This document shows, one piece after another, positions 1 through 12,177 of a DNA stretch of 64,000 bases. The stretch spans positions 16,233,000 to 16,296,999 of the forward strand of contig JAQFVV010012404.1 in the NCBI GenBank assembly GCA_028023455.1, given 5' to 3'. Position 1 is the stretch's first letter. Every line of letters begins with the position of its first letter. The position numbers and the translations under genes are program-made. Source of the DNA: Epiperipatus broadwayi. Its lineage: Eukaryota > Onychophora > Udeonychophora > Euonychophora > Peripatidae. The notes below the pieces were generated by a model, which was not told where the DNA came from, searched no databases, and saw nothing but the letters and a program-made list of their open reading frames with translations.

Positions 1-340
1 AAATATAGCTACTCAGTGGTACTCTGTTTAACCAAAATAAGGTTTTAAACTGCAAGCATTATATGTTTTGTCACTTCTTCATTTACTTCTATCCAAAACA
101 CATTTGAACCTCACTGTTTCACAATAGTAAAAGGTCCCTCGATTTTTTGGCATTTCCTTCCATTGGTTTACTCATATGGGATATCTTGATGAATATTTTG
201 TCCCCTATCTTGAAGCTGTGGGCACTCCCTTTTTTGTTTTTGTTTATTCTCTCAGCTTTATTTGTTAGTTGCTCATATGCTTTTAATATGTCATTTTGTG
301 TCAAATTTAGTATATTTAATTGGAGATTGATATTTGTCAA
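1..340 (-). pseudogene. Gypsy integrase C-terminal domain remnant
   Basis: A minus-strand frame at 119-340 contains AYEQLTNKAERINKNKKG followed by HSFKIGDKIFIKISH. This is the typical integrase C-terminal SH3-like start 'x-F-K-x-G-D-x-V-x-x-K/R'. After a frame break, the sequence down to base 1 continues with D-R-S-K ... T-Y-N-A-C-S-L-K-P-Y-F, resembling the end of Gypsy pol ('H-x-x-x-L-K-P-Y'). The integrase catalytic core is not visible upstream. Confidence 0.65.
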
Positions 341-734
341 ATAAGATTGTTTTTTATATTGCTTAGCTGACCTATACTGTTAAATGGCTCTAAGTTATGG
401 TTTATATCACTTATAAGCTCATATGTACACATCCTACACACTTTGAACATCTCATATTGTGCTGCCATCAATTATTCTCTCTCTCTCTCTCCTTTTTTTG
501 TTCCTTTGGATTTGATCCAGTTTATTAGTTCCAGGTTATAATCCATGAGGTCCATCCTTAATATCTGATCTTTAAGCAGTGGTACCTGTACACCTAATGA
601 ATGTGAAGGGGCCTTTATACATATTGCATAATTTGTGAACTGTGAACCTTCTTGTTTAGCAGTTTGTGGTGTTGTTTCATCATACTCTAATGGTTTTCTA
701 TGATTTGGACTTTCTGATTATGGAGGGACTTTAA

Positions 735-960
735 CTGTCATAATGCATATGTAAGTTGATCAAGCTTATTGGCTTCATTTGTGTCTTCAGACATGGTTTT
801 TTTATTGTGATAACTTTTTTTAATTATTAATGTCTTAATCTGATGGTTGTCACTTAGTGTACCAATGTCTTGCCTCAAAAACATGTAGACTTTGCTCTGA
901 TGGTGTATACAAATGTTGTAATACAATGCTAACTATACATCCAATTCACTCACTATAGTA
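735..960 (-). pseudogene. RNase H tail remnant of the same Gypsy element
   Basis: The minus-strand frame at 738-926 contains YNICIHHQSKVYMFLRQDI. It resembles the end of Gypsy RNase H, where a Tyr-x-x-x-x-x-x-x-x-Gly-Lys-x-Met-x-x-A-D-x-L-S-R motif closes the domain. The key Ala-Asp and Ser-Arg are lost. Placement between the gag-like part and the integrase part supports the assignment, but the similarity is modest. Confidence 0.45.
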
Positions 961-1269
961 CCTTCTTCCATAATATTCCTCCATAATGACCTTAGAATAT
1001 GGCTATGTCTCATCTCTCATAGGTTTGTCCTTTGACTCTGAGTTAATCTTAACACCCTGTGAATTAAGTTTCACTCATTCTTTAGAAATATCATCTGACT
1101 ATGCTTCTCTCAACTCCTGAGATTTACAATCTAATTTAAATGCTACATTATTCACATGCAGGTTTATCAAGTTGTCTGAGCTCTCTACCTGATCTTGTGG
1201 ATTGCAGCTTACTGTCAATGTCATTAATGTCTTTGTGTGCTGAAGTCTTTCTGATTCACCCCTTTCCAT

Positions 1270-1870
1270 CCCTTTACCTAGGTTTTTAGAACAGGTTCAA
1301 CTGCTTTAACAATGTTGGGATGATTTTCTATGCTGTCACTCTGCCATGTGATTGTGTGGTGCATTTCAGAGCACTTAATATTGCTCTCTGTGACATTCCC
1401 TTTCTCCTCATTATTTTGGGTCCTTTGATAAACCTCAGTAAGTTGCACTTCAATGGTTTGTGTCCTTTGGCAGGTCTGGGATTCCACTATTATAGGTCTC
1501 TGCTTAATGGCTTCATGCATCCAGCCAATTTGTGTCTCAGTCACATTTCCAGATACTTTATCTGGAGTCACCTTGATCAAGATTGTGTGGTTTTCACAGA
1601 GGCCATCTTGTCCTCAGAACACTTATTAAATCATTGCCATCCTTCTGTTATGTGCTTCATATTTCTGTTCAGGTTACTCATGTTATTGTTTATTTTGTTC
1701 ATATTTTGACTTATTTCCATCATCATTTGGAACTTCCGTGCCATAGTCATTCTATCTTCCACAACCTGTACTATTCTGATTTCAGGTACTTGGGTCATTT
1801 CTTCATCAAGTGTTTATCTGATGTGCAACCTGTCCCTGTGAAGAGTAGTCAACTTTAGTCGTAGACCTCC
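1270..1870 (-). pseudogene. gag-like coding remnant
   Basis: Two minus-strand frames joined by a frameshift near 1590 give a Met/Gln/Asn-rich, probably coiled-coil stretch (IVQVVEDRMTMARKFQMMM) and then a Thr/Gln-rich stretch (1278-1580). No zinc knuckle is visible. The call rests on position 5' of the pol pieces on the same strand. The + strand frames over the same bases are shadows. Confidence 0.4.
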
Positions 1871-1900
1871 CTGGGTATTTGGATCTGCAAAGATCCTTCC

Positions 1901-2369
1901 CCCATACTACCAGAATCACCTATTTCATTATCGCTAATATATTCCTTGGTATGTTCTATTTTTTGCTTGTTAACAGTTTACCACTCCTAAGTATCATTAA
2001 AAACTTCCATCATTAGTTAAGTATAATGCTATTTATTTCTTGATAAATATAAATAGAAATATGTCATAGGATTGTATGCCATCTCCTTATCTTTTAGCAT
2101 GTATGTTTAACTTCTCACTGCATTTTCATGTTGGTGTATTACTTTTAATGCCTAGCATTTAGCCTGTTTACATGCCTAACTCACCTATTTTAAGTTAATT
2201 TATTAGTTAATTATTTATTCATATTCAATGATTCACATGAAGTTGCCTTTCTTGGTTAGATGTATTTAATCAACTGCTACCTAGGCAAATCCATAAACGT
2301 GAATAAGGTCCAAAAAAAATTATTTTTTTAATATACCAGTCCAATGACTGCACCTCCCTGTCCCCTAAA
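1901..2369. other. Intergenic/intronic AT-rich sequence, nothing recognised
   Basis: No coding frame, repeat or structured element was recognised between the Gypsy relic and the dispersed repeat. Confidence 0.5.
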
Positions 2370-3100
2370 TTATGGATGCCAAATATGTGATGGTCCAGGG
2401 TTTCCCACCAGAAGAGGGGAAATGGATCTAACTACAGTTGGACTTAGGTTCTTCAGGTAGCATACCATGAATGATGTGATGCAGTACTTAACCAATGATC
2501 ATGTCTTCCTCCAATGGGCTAGCTCTAAATTTACACATTAAATTCAGACACAATTTAGGCTAGTTCATCCATACCTCACCTTTCTTTCAGATTCCACCAC
2601 AACTTAGAATTCAAACCAGAAAGAACATTGCATCAACTCTGGCTAGTTCATCCATACCTCACCTTTCTTTCAGATTCCACCATACCTTAGAATTCAAACC
2701 AGAAAGAACATCGCATCAACTCTCTTCAGGGTGAATTTACTTTGGATGGCAATTACAATATATCCATTAGGTTCCAATTGAGTGGTGGACTCCTCTAACA
2801 ATATTATTATATTAGGATGTAAACGAAAGTGCATGTGTGTATGCATATATATTTGATTATGAATTGATGAATGAATAGATAAATAACTTTGACAAATTAG
2901 GGACCATTTGATGAAAATCAAGTTAACAATGTTTTTATTGACTAACAAAATAAAAATTCAAAAACTCTATTAACACAAAAAATAATTATATATATATATG
3001 TGTGTGTGTGTTAAGTATATATCTACCATATTAATGATTAAAGTGATTATTACTCTAACCCTCCTCATGATAGACATACATAAAAATACTACAAAGTAGA
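2370..3100 (-). repeat. Dispersed repeat R1, copy 1, with internal 83-bp tandem duplication
   Basis: This segment is similar in the same orientation to 16370-17100. Shared landmarks are ATGGTCCAGGG/AACGGACTGG, GACTTAGGTTCTTC/GACTTTGGGTCTTC, GCTAGCTCTA, CACAATTTAGG and GTTCATCC. Further along they share TTATTGACTAACAAAA, about 560 bp from the start. An 83-bp unit (2558-2640) is repeated almost exactly at 2641-2723; the other copy has it once. On the minus strand, a GGTTTGAATTC-like motif resembles an RNA polymerase III B box, so part of the unit could be a tRNA-derived SINE. The element class is otherwise unknown. Confidence 0.65.
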
Positions 3101-5810
3101 TAAGAGTAATGAAAAAACAAATTATTAATTCATCATTATTAATTCATCATTACAATTATCACTAAGCTAACTAATTATTCTACAAGATTACATGGTGTGT
3201 CAAATGGCTTCATAGTCCAATTCCAATGTTAGATGTTCTATCTTCTTTGAGGATCTCCCTTGACTATGTATAAGTTTCATTTAGTTGACAGAAAAAAATG
3301 TTCATGCAAGAATATTAGTCATTTATACCGAATAAACAAGTGTAAATGAACGTAAACAACACAAACTCTGTCCTGCAGCAAGAGCATATTCTTAATATGG
3401 AATAATATCAAATAAAATCTTACCTTATTCCATATTATAGTAAGGATGATGATAATACTGAATGACAAATCACTATGGAGAGACGTTGATCTAAATTTTG
3501 TTCAAAAAACATTGTCTAACTTAATAACTTTCCACCCTGCACTTTCTTGATTTAAACTAGAGTGGACTCTTCCAAGTTGTAAAGATTTAGATTTCCAAGT
3601 GCAGGAGTGAAATAAATAAAAAAAACAACAACAGAATTTTACAAATGTATATGTAAAATAAATAAAAAAGATTACCTAACAAATTAAGACTTTCTTCAAG
3701 TTATCTTGCATAATTTTCATGAATTAGTGAACTAGAGTCTCTTAAAGATACGGTTCATTGCTCTTTCAGTCATCCTTCTACAGCAAGTCATGCATTACTC
3801 ATAGGTATTCCTCATGCGACATCTTTGGAATGATGTTATTTCCATCTTCTATTATTGTTTTCATTATGTATCCATCTGGATATCTAAAGCAGGATCTTTG
3901 ATATTTCAGCAGGCATTATATAATTGAACACTTTGGCCTTACAACTGCAGTTCATAAAAGATTTAATTTTTTTTATTCACAGTTTTGGTATTTAATAATT
4001 TTTATAAGAACAGAATTATTCCATCATTTATATATAACTATGCTGATTATGTTTTGTTATTTTACCTTCATTCAAAAAATAGCACAGTCCTTTTATTTTA
4101 AATGTCTATTTAAATCAGTTCAATTATTTTATCCAGCTGGACAAATCTATTAGGATTTCTTTCTGTTTAAATGTTGACTATAATTTCTTGTAATTTTACA
4201 TTACAATGATCAAACGAATAATTTGAAGTGTTTGAATAAGCCGTTCATGTTCTCTTAGATTTGAACATTTGATTTTTCAATGCTGTTTTACAGCTTTTGT
4301 ATCCTTTTGAAAATAGTAAAAGATGACAGAAATAAACTGGATTTTTTTTATACTGGATCCGGTTTCCCTTGTTTAGTGTACTTGCATTTTATTTTATTTT
4401 CCATTGCTATGCAAACCCTATTGTTGTGTGTATTATATTGATTGTATGTAAAATAAAATTATGTAATAGAATTATGCTTTCATTTTTCCACATTTGATTA
4501 CCTAGTGACTGGTTTGACATTAGATCATTATCATGTTTACCAAGTCTAAATCTTGTATAATGACATACAATACATTGATATTGAATCCATTATATATATT
4601 TGTACGATTTCTTTAACTAGGGTTTTTATTTTTTTATTAGATAAAATGTTTGTTGTGTCTATATATATGTGTGTGTTTATTTACTCCATGCGATGAAAAT
4701 ATATTGCCCAACCACCTATTAACCAATTTTACATTATGAATGAGTTTGATTTGGTGGCGAGAGTGAACAAAGGTTGGATTGTAAGCTATCCTTACAATAT
4801 ATAGTATATTTTCTTTTCTGTTTATTATTTTCAACGACTAATAATATGTTTTGTTTTATTTTCAATAATTAATAATATATTTTCTTTTATTTCTAATAAC
4901 TTGCAATAATACATTTTGTTTTATTTTTATAATTGATAATACATTTATCAATCCCCCTCCCCCTCCCTCCTACTGCTTTTTGATAGGTTAATTATGCTGT
5001 TTATCTGCTTACATCGATACCCCTATCTGTTCTTTACTTTTACCTATTCTTGCTTACTTATCTATGTATATGTGAAGAGAGAAAGAGAAAAAATCAATCA
5101 AAGGAAAAAAATCCTACAACTAAAAAAATCTTTCTTTTTACTAATATTCAATTAGTTCTAATTCTCACAAGTTACGAGTGATTCTCTTTGGTTATGTTGA
5201 CTCATATTTTATATATCTCAGATTATGGGTATCTCACTTTTTTGTAGCTTCAAATACTATTTGTCTCAGGCCCTACAAGGTTTTAAATATATCAATATCA
5301 AATTATGTGCAAATAGTCTTACATATATATTTTCCTTATCATAAAAAAATTATATAAATTAATAAATTTTAGAATGATTAAATCATGGTCTCATACAAAT
5401 AACATGTTAATAAATTACTTGGAAGCCAAGATTATCTTTCTTGGTCATCCAAGCCCAGGGTAATAATGTTATATATTTCGGAAAAGCAAATTTATTATTG
5501 TTGGGTCTAGTATCATCACTTAAATCTGAGACGGTTTTTATTTTTCAGGTGCTAGCAACATGGAATTGCTCCACCAAACGCACTCTCTCTGTATTAGTTA
5601 ACTCATTTATTTTTTTACTTGCATTTTTTTTTATTTAATTTCTTTTGGGGAATAGCAAACTATTTAAGTGTATCGACATTCATTCCTATACATAAAGGAA
5701 GAATTACAAAGATTGCTGATTTTTAATTTTAAAACAAACATTTAATAAAATAAACAACAAAATAATATATATAATCTATTCACCTCAATCTATTCTTCTT
5801 ACATAATAAT
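3101..5810. other. AT-rich intronic sequence, no gene recognised
   Basis: Mostly A/T runs with short (TA)n and (TG)n tracts and a small direct repeat of TATTAATTCATCAT near 3123-3152. No supported exon, RNA gene or transposon was found. Confidence 0.5.
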
Positions 5811-5811
5811 A

Positions 5812-5844
5812 ACACACACGCGCGCGCGCACACACACACATATA
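5812..5844. repeat. Alternating purine-pyrimidine tract (AC)n(GC)n(AC)n(AT)n
   Basis: About 33 bp of strict purine-pyrimidine alternation with a CG-rich core of (CG)5 flanked by (AC) runs. This is the classic composition for Z-DNA. It stands out in a region with almost no CpG. Confidence 0.85.
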
Positions 5845-6045
5845 ACATACAATTACTAGCACGACTTAGTATGAATAATGCATATACAGAATATATAATT
5901 TATTTTTATTAGCGAAAATGATAAATAAAATTAAAAAAAAAAAAAAGTTCCATTTTGTTCATTTAAGATTTGTATATTTTACCAAGAACAAAGAATCGAA
6001 TAAAAAGAAAGCTTTACAATTATATATTTTTTAGATATTACCATG

Positions 6046-6091
6046 GATTTTTTTATTATTATATAGCTGATTTTTTTATTATTATATAGCT
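6046..6091. repeat. Exact 23-bp tandem duplication
   Basis: The unit beginning GATTTTTTTATTATTATATA occurs twice without change, at 6046-6068 and 6069-6091. Confidence 0.9.
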
Positions 6092-6445
6092 GTTTGTAAT
6101 GAAACCATGGCCATGGAATTTTAACGTTGAATTTTTACCATTATCTTGAATTATTTTGGCTATAAAGTTGTTTGGACACTAGATCAGTGGCTGGGCACAA
6201 TGTGTTATTTCAGCAGTATACGGATCTAGCCATGTATCTGGGTCATATTTCTGGTGTAGTAAGAACTTTCACATAGTAAATCATGTTGACCTCAGACATC
6301 ATGGCACCTGATTTTTTGTAAAGTAGCTTCACTTTGCATTGGTTTTAGTTTTTCTATGATTTATAAAAACACATACCCCATTTTGAAAGTATGAAGATCA
6401 ATGTTTATGACTCATGCATCATCTATGTATGCACTTTTTCACACA

Positions 6446-6557
6446 TTTTTTCTTGTTTTTGGTGGGCATTAAATCCCATGCAATTATTATTTTACTAAGT
6501 TTTTTTCTTGTTTTTGGTGGGCATTAAATCCCATGCAAATATTATTTTATTAAGTTT
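6446..6557. repeat. Tandem duplication, period 55 bp
   Basis: Two nearly identical units contain CTTGTTTTTGGTGGGCATTA and end in TATTATTTTA(C/T)TAAG. The high identity suggests a recent duplication. Confidence 0.9.
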
Positions 6558-6873
6558 TTTTTTTTTTAAATTTAATTTTTAAATACATTACAACGTGAAA
6601 CAGATAATTTTTAATCTATTTTAGATATAAATCTCTGGCAACAATATAACATACTCTTACCTGCAGAATAAAAACATGTACTTTATAAAAAAAAATATGA
6701 CAAAAAAACTTATTGTACTCCCTGTACTATATATGTGTTAAATACCACCTGTTTGAGCAAACAAACTCATAACTCCTTCATTAGCTGTCAACCTAAGACA
6801 TTATTTGAGAACACAATATCATATAAATTCTATTCAGTTTACTGAGTTTTTGTCTCTTATTTACACGTTCAAA

Positions 6874-6929
6874 ATATATATCCCAGTTCTAACTCAGAGT
6901 CATATATATCCCAGTTCTAACTCAGAGTC
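6874..6929. repeat. Tandem duplication, period 28 bp
   Basis: Two copies of ATATATCCCAGTTCTAACTC plus AGAGTC lie head to tail. Confidence 0.88.
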
Positions 6930-7796
6930 TTGATTTCTACATTAGAAGGCCTAATCAATAAACAGGCAACTACCAGTAATGTTGTCTGGACACCTACCTA
7001 AATCTATAATAAGCTAACAAAATTACAACAATAGAGCTAAGGGTATATGATTAAATAATTTTATTAAACCAAGAGTATATTTCTTCCTTTTATTTATCAA
7101 TACTGCTATTGCCTTTTTTATCACACACAATAATTGTATATAATTCCTATAAATATACACATCTGTGCATGCACATATATAAATAATTTAACACTTAGAA
7201 ATCTTGGTTGTTTTCTCATCCCTGGTGTTTGCCTCGAGATGTCACTATTTCTAGGTCAATTCCTAAAAATATACCATTTCACTGGCCTTCACCCAACAAA
7301 ATAGGAATTTTTTTACATTATAAATGCAGAAAAGAGTCCTCATGTTATGTTGGATGGAAACAGTTTGCGATGACAGAAGCCAACACAAAGAGCTATGATA
7401 AAACACAGAAAGAGTTTCCAACAGCTGCCGATTATGGCTTTTTTTCTATGCTAAAAGCAAAGAGAAAAAAATGCCTTGATTGGCTGCCGTAGTAGTTGAT
7501 TTTGTTCATCATTTTCTCGTAATAGTAGAATATTTATTTTCTCTGTAGTTTCGTGTGAGAGTGTGTGTATTTGAAGCAGTCGTAGTTTTTTAAAATTTGA
7601 TAAGACATCTATTTTTTTTAATGTATTGTAACTTACTTTACTGTTGTAAGTTTAGTAATAATGTCCTGAGGATTCCATTATGAATGGGTAACCCTCAAAA
7701 ATTGTTTTTAAGGGTGCAAAAGGGAAAAAAATTTGAAGGATCACGCGAAAAGTACCGTTTTCGTGAGAATTCGTCCATGACCAGTTACTTTTGCTA

Positions 7797-8300
7797 TATA
7801 TATACACACAAACAAAAACAACCCAGTGTCTAATTATTAGGAATTACTTATCCAAAAAATAAAATTAGTCGGGTATTATTATTTTTTTTTGTTATATTTA
7901 TTATTTCAAAATAAGATTAGTTTTTATATCTACACACTAACAAAAACAACCCAGTTCCCGATTAATTACTGTCTTTAAAAAAAAAGCAAATTCAACAGGG
8001 TTTGATTTTTTCAATGGAGTATTTGAATTAGGTTTGTTGTTTTTATATATACACAAGATTTACCAAAAAAACCCTCACTTTCTGATTAATTACTGTCAAA
8101 AGGAACGCAAATTAGTCGGCTATCATTTTTAAATTTAGTATTTTAATAACGGTACCATTTTTATATAGACAGACTTAACAAAAACAACCCACTTTCTGAT
8201 TCATTACTGTCCCTCCCCCCCCAAAAAAAAGAAAATGAAAATTAGTTGGGTATCATTTTTCAATTGAGTCTTTCAATGACAGTCCTTACTAATAGTATTC
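7797..8300. repeat. Minisatellite, about four units of 118-127 bp
   Basis: Units start with TATATACACACAAACAAAAA-like sequence (7798, 7925, 8044 and 8162). They share an ACAACCCA...CTGATTAATTACTGT block and then AATTAGTCGGGTATCATTTT. The units are diverged by substitutions and small indels, so the array is old. Confidence 0.8.
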
Positions 8301-8345
8301 GGGTATCAATTCTAAATTGTAGTATATAAATTACATTACTTTTGA

Positions 8346-8876
8346 TAGATTTAGAATTATATCTTGCTTTTTTAATAAAATGATTGATTTACTCTTGACC
8401 AAAAGTACCGTAACTTTAAAAAAAGACACACATAAAGTCCAAAAAAAAAATGAGAATAAGCCCCGTAACTTTAAAGACACACACACAAACTCAAAAACAA
8501 TCGAAGATTAATAAACATTGACTTATTATGTCTTGCTTTTGAATCAAATTATTGATTAACTCTTGCAAAAAAAATACTGTAACTTTAAAAAGACACACCT
8601 AAAGTCCAAAAAAAAAATATGAAAAAGCCCCGTAACTTTAAAGACACACACACAAACTCAAAAACAAGATAAGATTAATAAACATTTACTTATTACGTCT
8701 TGCTTTTGAATAAAATTATTGATTTACTCTTGCAAAAAAAAAAGACCGTAACTTTAAAAAGACACACGTAAAGTCAAAAAAAAAAAAAAAAAATTAGAAA
8801 AACACCATAACTTTAAAGACACACACACACCAACTCAAAAACAAGATAAGATTAATAAACATTTACAAAAATAAAA
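8346..8876. repeat. Minisatellite, three units of about 168 bp
   Basis: Units starting near 8362, 8532 and 8699 share CTTGCTTTTGAAT, GATTTACTCTTGC, CCGTAACTTTAAA, GACACACA and AAGATTAATAAACATT. The CCGTAACTTTAAAGACACAC motif occurs twice per unit, so the unit itself arose from an older half-unit duplication. Confidence 0.85.
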
Positions 8877-9346
8877 AAACTAACATCATATAATAGTATT
8901 AGTTAGTAGAATATTTTATTACAAATCTAAGAAATCAGATCTTTTTAGATCAAATTGATCATTTAGGTCTGGCCCGGAATCGTTATATGTATATGTTTTT
9001 TAATTAGCATCAATGCCATCCTGTGGCGAACACCAGGGATGAGAAAACAACCGAAATCTCTTTTAAGAGACTATTTACTTTAAGCAGTTTAGATATTCTC
9101 AAAGTTTAAGATACCCTGATTAATTTATATATCCATTTAATAATAAAATTTCTCTCTCTTTTTTAAAAAAATACAATTCTGATTGCAATTTCAATAATTA
9201 CCTCCTTGATAAACTCTAACATTTATCAATTATTTAATTTATACAGCAAACGAATTAAGATTTTTAAAGTTATAATTTTATATTGAAAATAAAAGCTCTT
9301 ATTGAATTTACAATCTATAATATACACATTTATTACTTAATAATTT

Positions 9347-9432
9347 TTTTTTCTCATGTGTCATAGCATCATCCGGGAAGCGAACCCGCTATCCTGGGGA
9401 CAACTGCTTCTCGACCACCAATGCTTGACTAG
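9347..9432 (-). mobile_element. tRNA-headed SINE (family S1), 5'-deleted copy
   Basis: On the minus strand this reads AGTCAAGCATTG, then GCGGGTTCGCTTCCCGG (a good polymerase III B box), then ATGATGCTATGACACATGAG and an A-run. It is flanked by a 13-bp target-site duplication, TACTTAATAATTT, at 9334-9346 and 9433-9445. The same start, B box and tail occur at 37928-38031, so this is a retroposed family. Relative to that copy it lacks about 25 bp around the anticodon-like region. Confidence 0.85.
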
Positions 9433-9449
9433 TACTTAATAATTTGTAA

Positions 9450-10690
9450 ATAATATTAACAGTAAATACAGTAGGTATCTTGACTTGACATATATGAATA
9501 AAATGTATATATATATAAAGTTTGAAGCCTCTTTCTTTTTAAACGTACCAAATCACATAAAAAATGTATGTATTTACAGTCCTTGCTTAATAATGAACTA
9601 GCAACACATGTTTTAATGTAAAAGCTCTTCTTCAAATCTCAGTTCAAAACATGCATATTTTGTAGCTATAATTATATATTTTTTTCTTTCCCTTGGAAAC
9701 TCAGGTGGGTTGTACTCTGTAATTAATAGCAAATCCTAAGCGTCAGTGATTAGAATTTTGCCATGTTTCCATCCAAAAATTAAAATTCAACCTTTTGTTT
9801 TTCTTTAAATGGTAAATTTGGACAGTTATAGTACACATTTAGAAGTTTTTGATCCTTAGTGATATACATTCTTAATTTAATCATTTTTTTCTTGTTTGCC
9901 ATTTTAGCCACAACTTTTTTTCTTATTACCAGTGCGTTTTCTAGTTAGCAAAGAAATGAGCTAGAAATAATTTTTTTCTTGATTTTTTAAAATCCTGATC
10001 AATCAAAAGGCATTATTATATCTTCATTAATTAGTTTTATAAAATAATAAAAATTCCAAACTTCTAATTCCTTTATTTAAATCAAAATATGGAGACCTCA
10101 TTGTTACATATAGTCATTAGATAACCATTTTTTTGTGTGTGTTTTTTTATATAATTTGTTTACTAATTTTTAATTAAATTATAAGCATTCTTTTTTAGTT
10201 AATTAAAACCTAAAAATAAAATATAAGTTCTTAAATTAAATTTATTTGATATATTTTTTAAAATATATTTGTTAAATATAATATTTATTTGCTCTTATTA
10301 TTATATTGTGTTCCTTAATTTAATATTTTTAATATGTGAATTTGTATACACACACAAATATACTTAAAGAATTTGATTTATTTTCATTTAATAATGAATG
10401 TTCACTTAATCTATTTCATTATCAATGTATTTTACAAACTTTTTTTTATTCCTATAAACCTTTCTTTGCCAATTCCCTCCCCTATTATTCTAGCTTTCCT
10501 ACCCACTACATCAGGTCTTATACCACTAACATAAAATATTTTATTTCATATCTTTCCATGTAATCTATGAAAAAATAATAATCATCTAATTTCTCCTTTT
10601 CTTATCTATACAATTGTATTTTTTTTTTTTACATCTCTATTACCTATGTCCATAATTGTCATATTATTGATTTTTTTATAAGATTTGGGA
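9450..10690. other. AT-rich intronic sequence, no gene recognised
   Basis: Long A/T runs; no supported feature. The + strand frame at 10336-10563 is low-complexity and is not believed. Confidence 0.5.
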
Positions 10691-11379
10691 TTTTTGGTGT
10701 TATAGGATCGATTATTCATTGAAGGTAAAATACTACACAGTTTATTAAAATGTATAAAAACAAAGCAAAGCAAAGATCCTATGGGGTATTAACAGCATCT
10801 AAATTAATTTTTGATGAAGAGCAGAATGAACATATTTTTATCTTCTCTATATTGCCATATAATATTAAGTGGTTCACTGTAACCTGAGGAAAATTTATAT
10901 TGACAATTTTCTGGTTGATTCTGAACATAAAATTGATGTGTTTTCTGTGCACTACATCTTTTTGTCATTTCGCTTTTTTTGTTAAGTCTGTCACATGCTT
11001 TTTGAAAGTTTTATAAATCATTTCAGTGATAATTGGTAACTTGATTCTAATCAAATGATGGTGCATGATGACTATAACAAAATTGTTTTTTCTGTGATTT
11101 TGACAGTAAATTAGATTTTCGAACTTTTTCTTTAACATCAGTTACATGTGCACTTTCTTGAATGTGACTGACACCCTGAGACACCTAATTCTTTGTGTCA
11201 CTACAGTGAATACAAATAAATAAATCCTTATGATAATTTAGTAGGCATTGGTTATGGTACATAAAACTGGAGAATAATATAACTCCTTGAAATTAAAGTA
11301 GTCATGATGAGAAAACATATTCTATTACCTGTGACTGTATTTTCAAATTCAAACAGATTTGTTTAGATTTCATTCTGAC

Positions 11380-11520
11380 TTGCCTTCCATTTTCAAATAT
11401 AACTTGAGTCTTTTTTAATGGTAATACTTGAAAATTTATCTCAGTATCCATTATCTTTTTGACTTCCTATGTCAATCAGAGAATGGGTTTAAAACCCCTC
11501 AATTTTTATTGGTAACAATG
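11380..11520 (-). pseudogene. Aspartic protease fragment
   Basis: Minus-strand pieces CPLLPIKIEGF and then SLIDIGSQ resemble the 'L-I-D-T-G-S' active site of retrotransposon proteases, with Thr changed to Ile. A frame-shifted continuation, INFQVLPLKKTQVIFENGRQ, fits the protease body. The assignment depends on the neighbouring gag fragment. Confidence 0.5.
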
Positions 11521-12177
11521 GACATTCCTATCTACAATAATTTAGTATGTCTAGATCATCTTCAAAAACTACATTACTAATACCATATATAATAGTATCC
11601 ACATCCAATATAGTGTTCCTACCAGACTATAGGGACCCCTCCCCCAGGAGGAAAATTCCAACAAAGTCCCATCTAGTTTATCATCATGGTAACTTGGTTA
11701 TGGATTTTGCCATTCCCTACAATAGATTGATTATTTTATTTATAATTTTTTTAGGATGAATGTATTCAGGTCCACTTCTTATATTCCACCTTGTTCTATT
11801 GTATGCTTGACTATCTTGATCACCAGAATGTGAATCTTGTGAGCTATGTCCATCACTTTTATTACTCCAGTGTCTTTTTCTTGAGGTACAATCTATAAAA
11901 TGATGTGACTTAGGTTGATAATCTTCAGTTTCTTTTGTCTTTTTATTACATATAGGTCTTTATACTGCTGACTCAGCAAATCTTGGAAGTCTGTTCATTT
12001 AATTTTTTCTGCTAGTTCCATGTATAAATTTCCTACATCTATGTCAATTAATATTTCTACTATCTTTTTGATAAAAAACATCACAAACTTTTAAAGTTCT
12101 TTGGATTGACATGGGTAGATTATGTTTTACTATACACATTATTTGTTCTTTGGAACATGTAAATGCTGTAAGTGATC

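Larger units (their letters stand above)
1..1900 (-). mobile_element. Degenerate Gypsy-type LTR retrotransposon, cut by the window edge
   Basis: Reading the minus strand from 1900 to 1, decayed pieces appear in gag-pol order. They are a Gln/Asn/Met-rich gag-like stretch, an aspartic-protease-like stretch, an RNase H end resembling the 'pGK-x-M-x-x-A-D-x-L-S-R' tail, and an integrase C-terminal domain. Base composition here is less AT-rich than the surroundings. Stops and frameshifts are frequent, and most of RT, RNase H and the integrase core are missing. No LTR was found; the 3' LTR would lie left of base 1. It is more likely an ancient insertion than an active element. Confidence 0.7.
7206..9052. 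repeat. Segment bounded by a 28-bp inverted repeat
   Basis: GGTTGTTTTCTCATCCCTGG plus TGTTTGCC at 7206-7233 is repeated in inverse orientation at 9025-9052 with one mismatch. Weaker similarity continues 8-10 bp outward and inward. The 1.85 kb in between holds two minisatellite blocks. It could be a non-autonomous DNA element whose interior filled with satellites, or two opposed copies of a short repeat. No transposase is visible, and no target-site duplication was confirmed. A 94-codon + strand frame at 7208-7492 starts inside the left arm and resembles nothing I know. Confidence 0.5.

Noticed and set aside
1320-1858. Two + strand frames of 129 and 91 codons
   Set aside because: They overlap the better-supported minus-strand gag-like frames and have no recognisable motifs; shadows.
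7208-7492. 94-codon + strand frame
   Set aside because: Starts inside an inverted-repeat arm and resembles no family; no intron signals around it.
7797-8876. CRISPR-like direct repeats
   Set aside because: Units are whole diverged minisatellite monomers, not short identical repeats with unique spacers, and the genome is eukaryotic.
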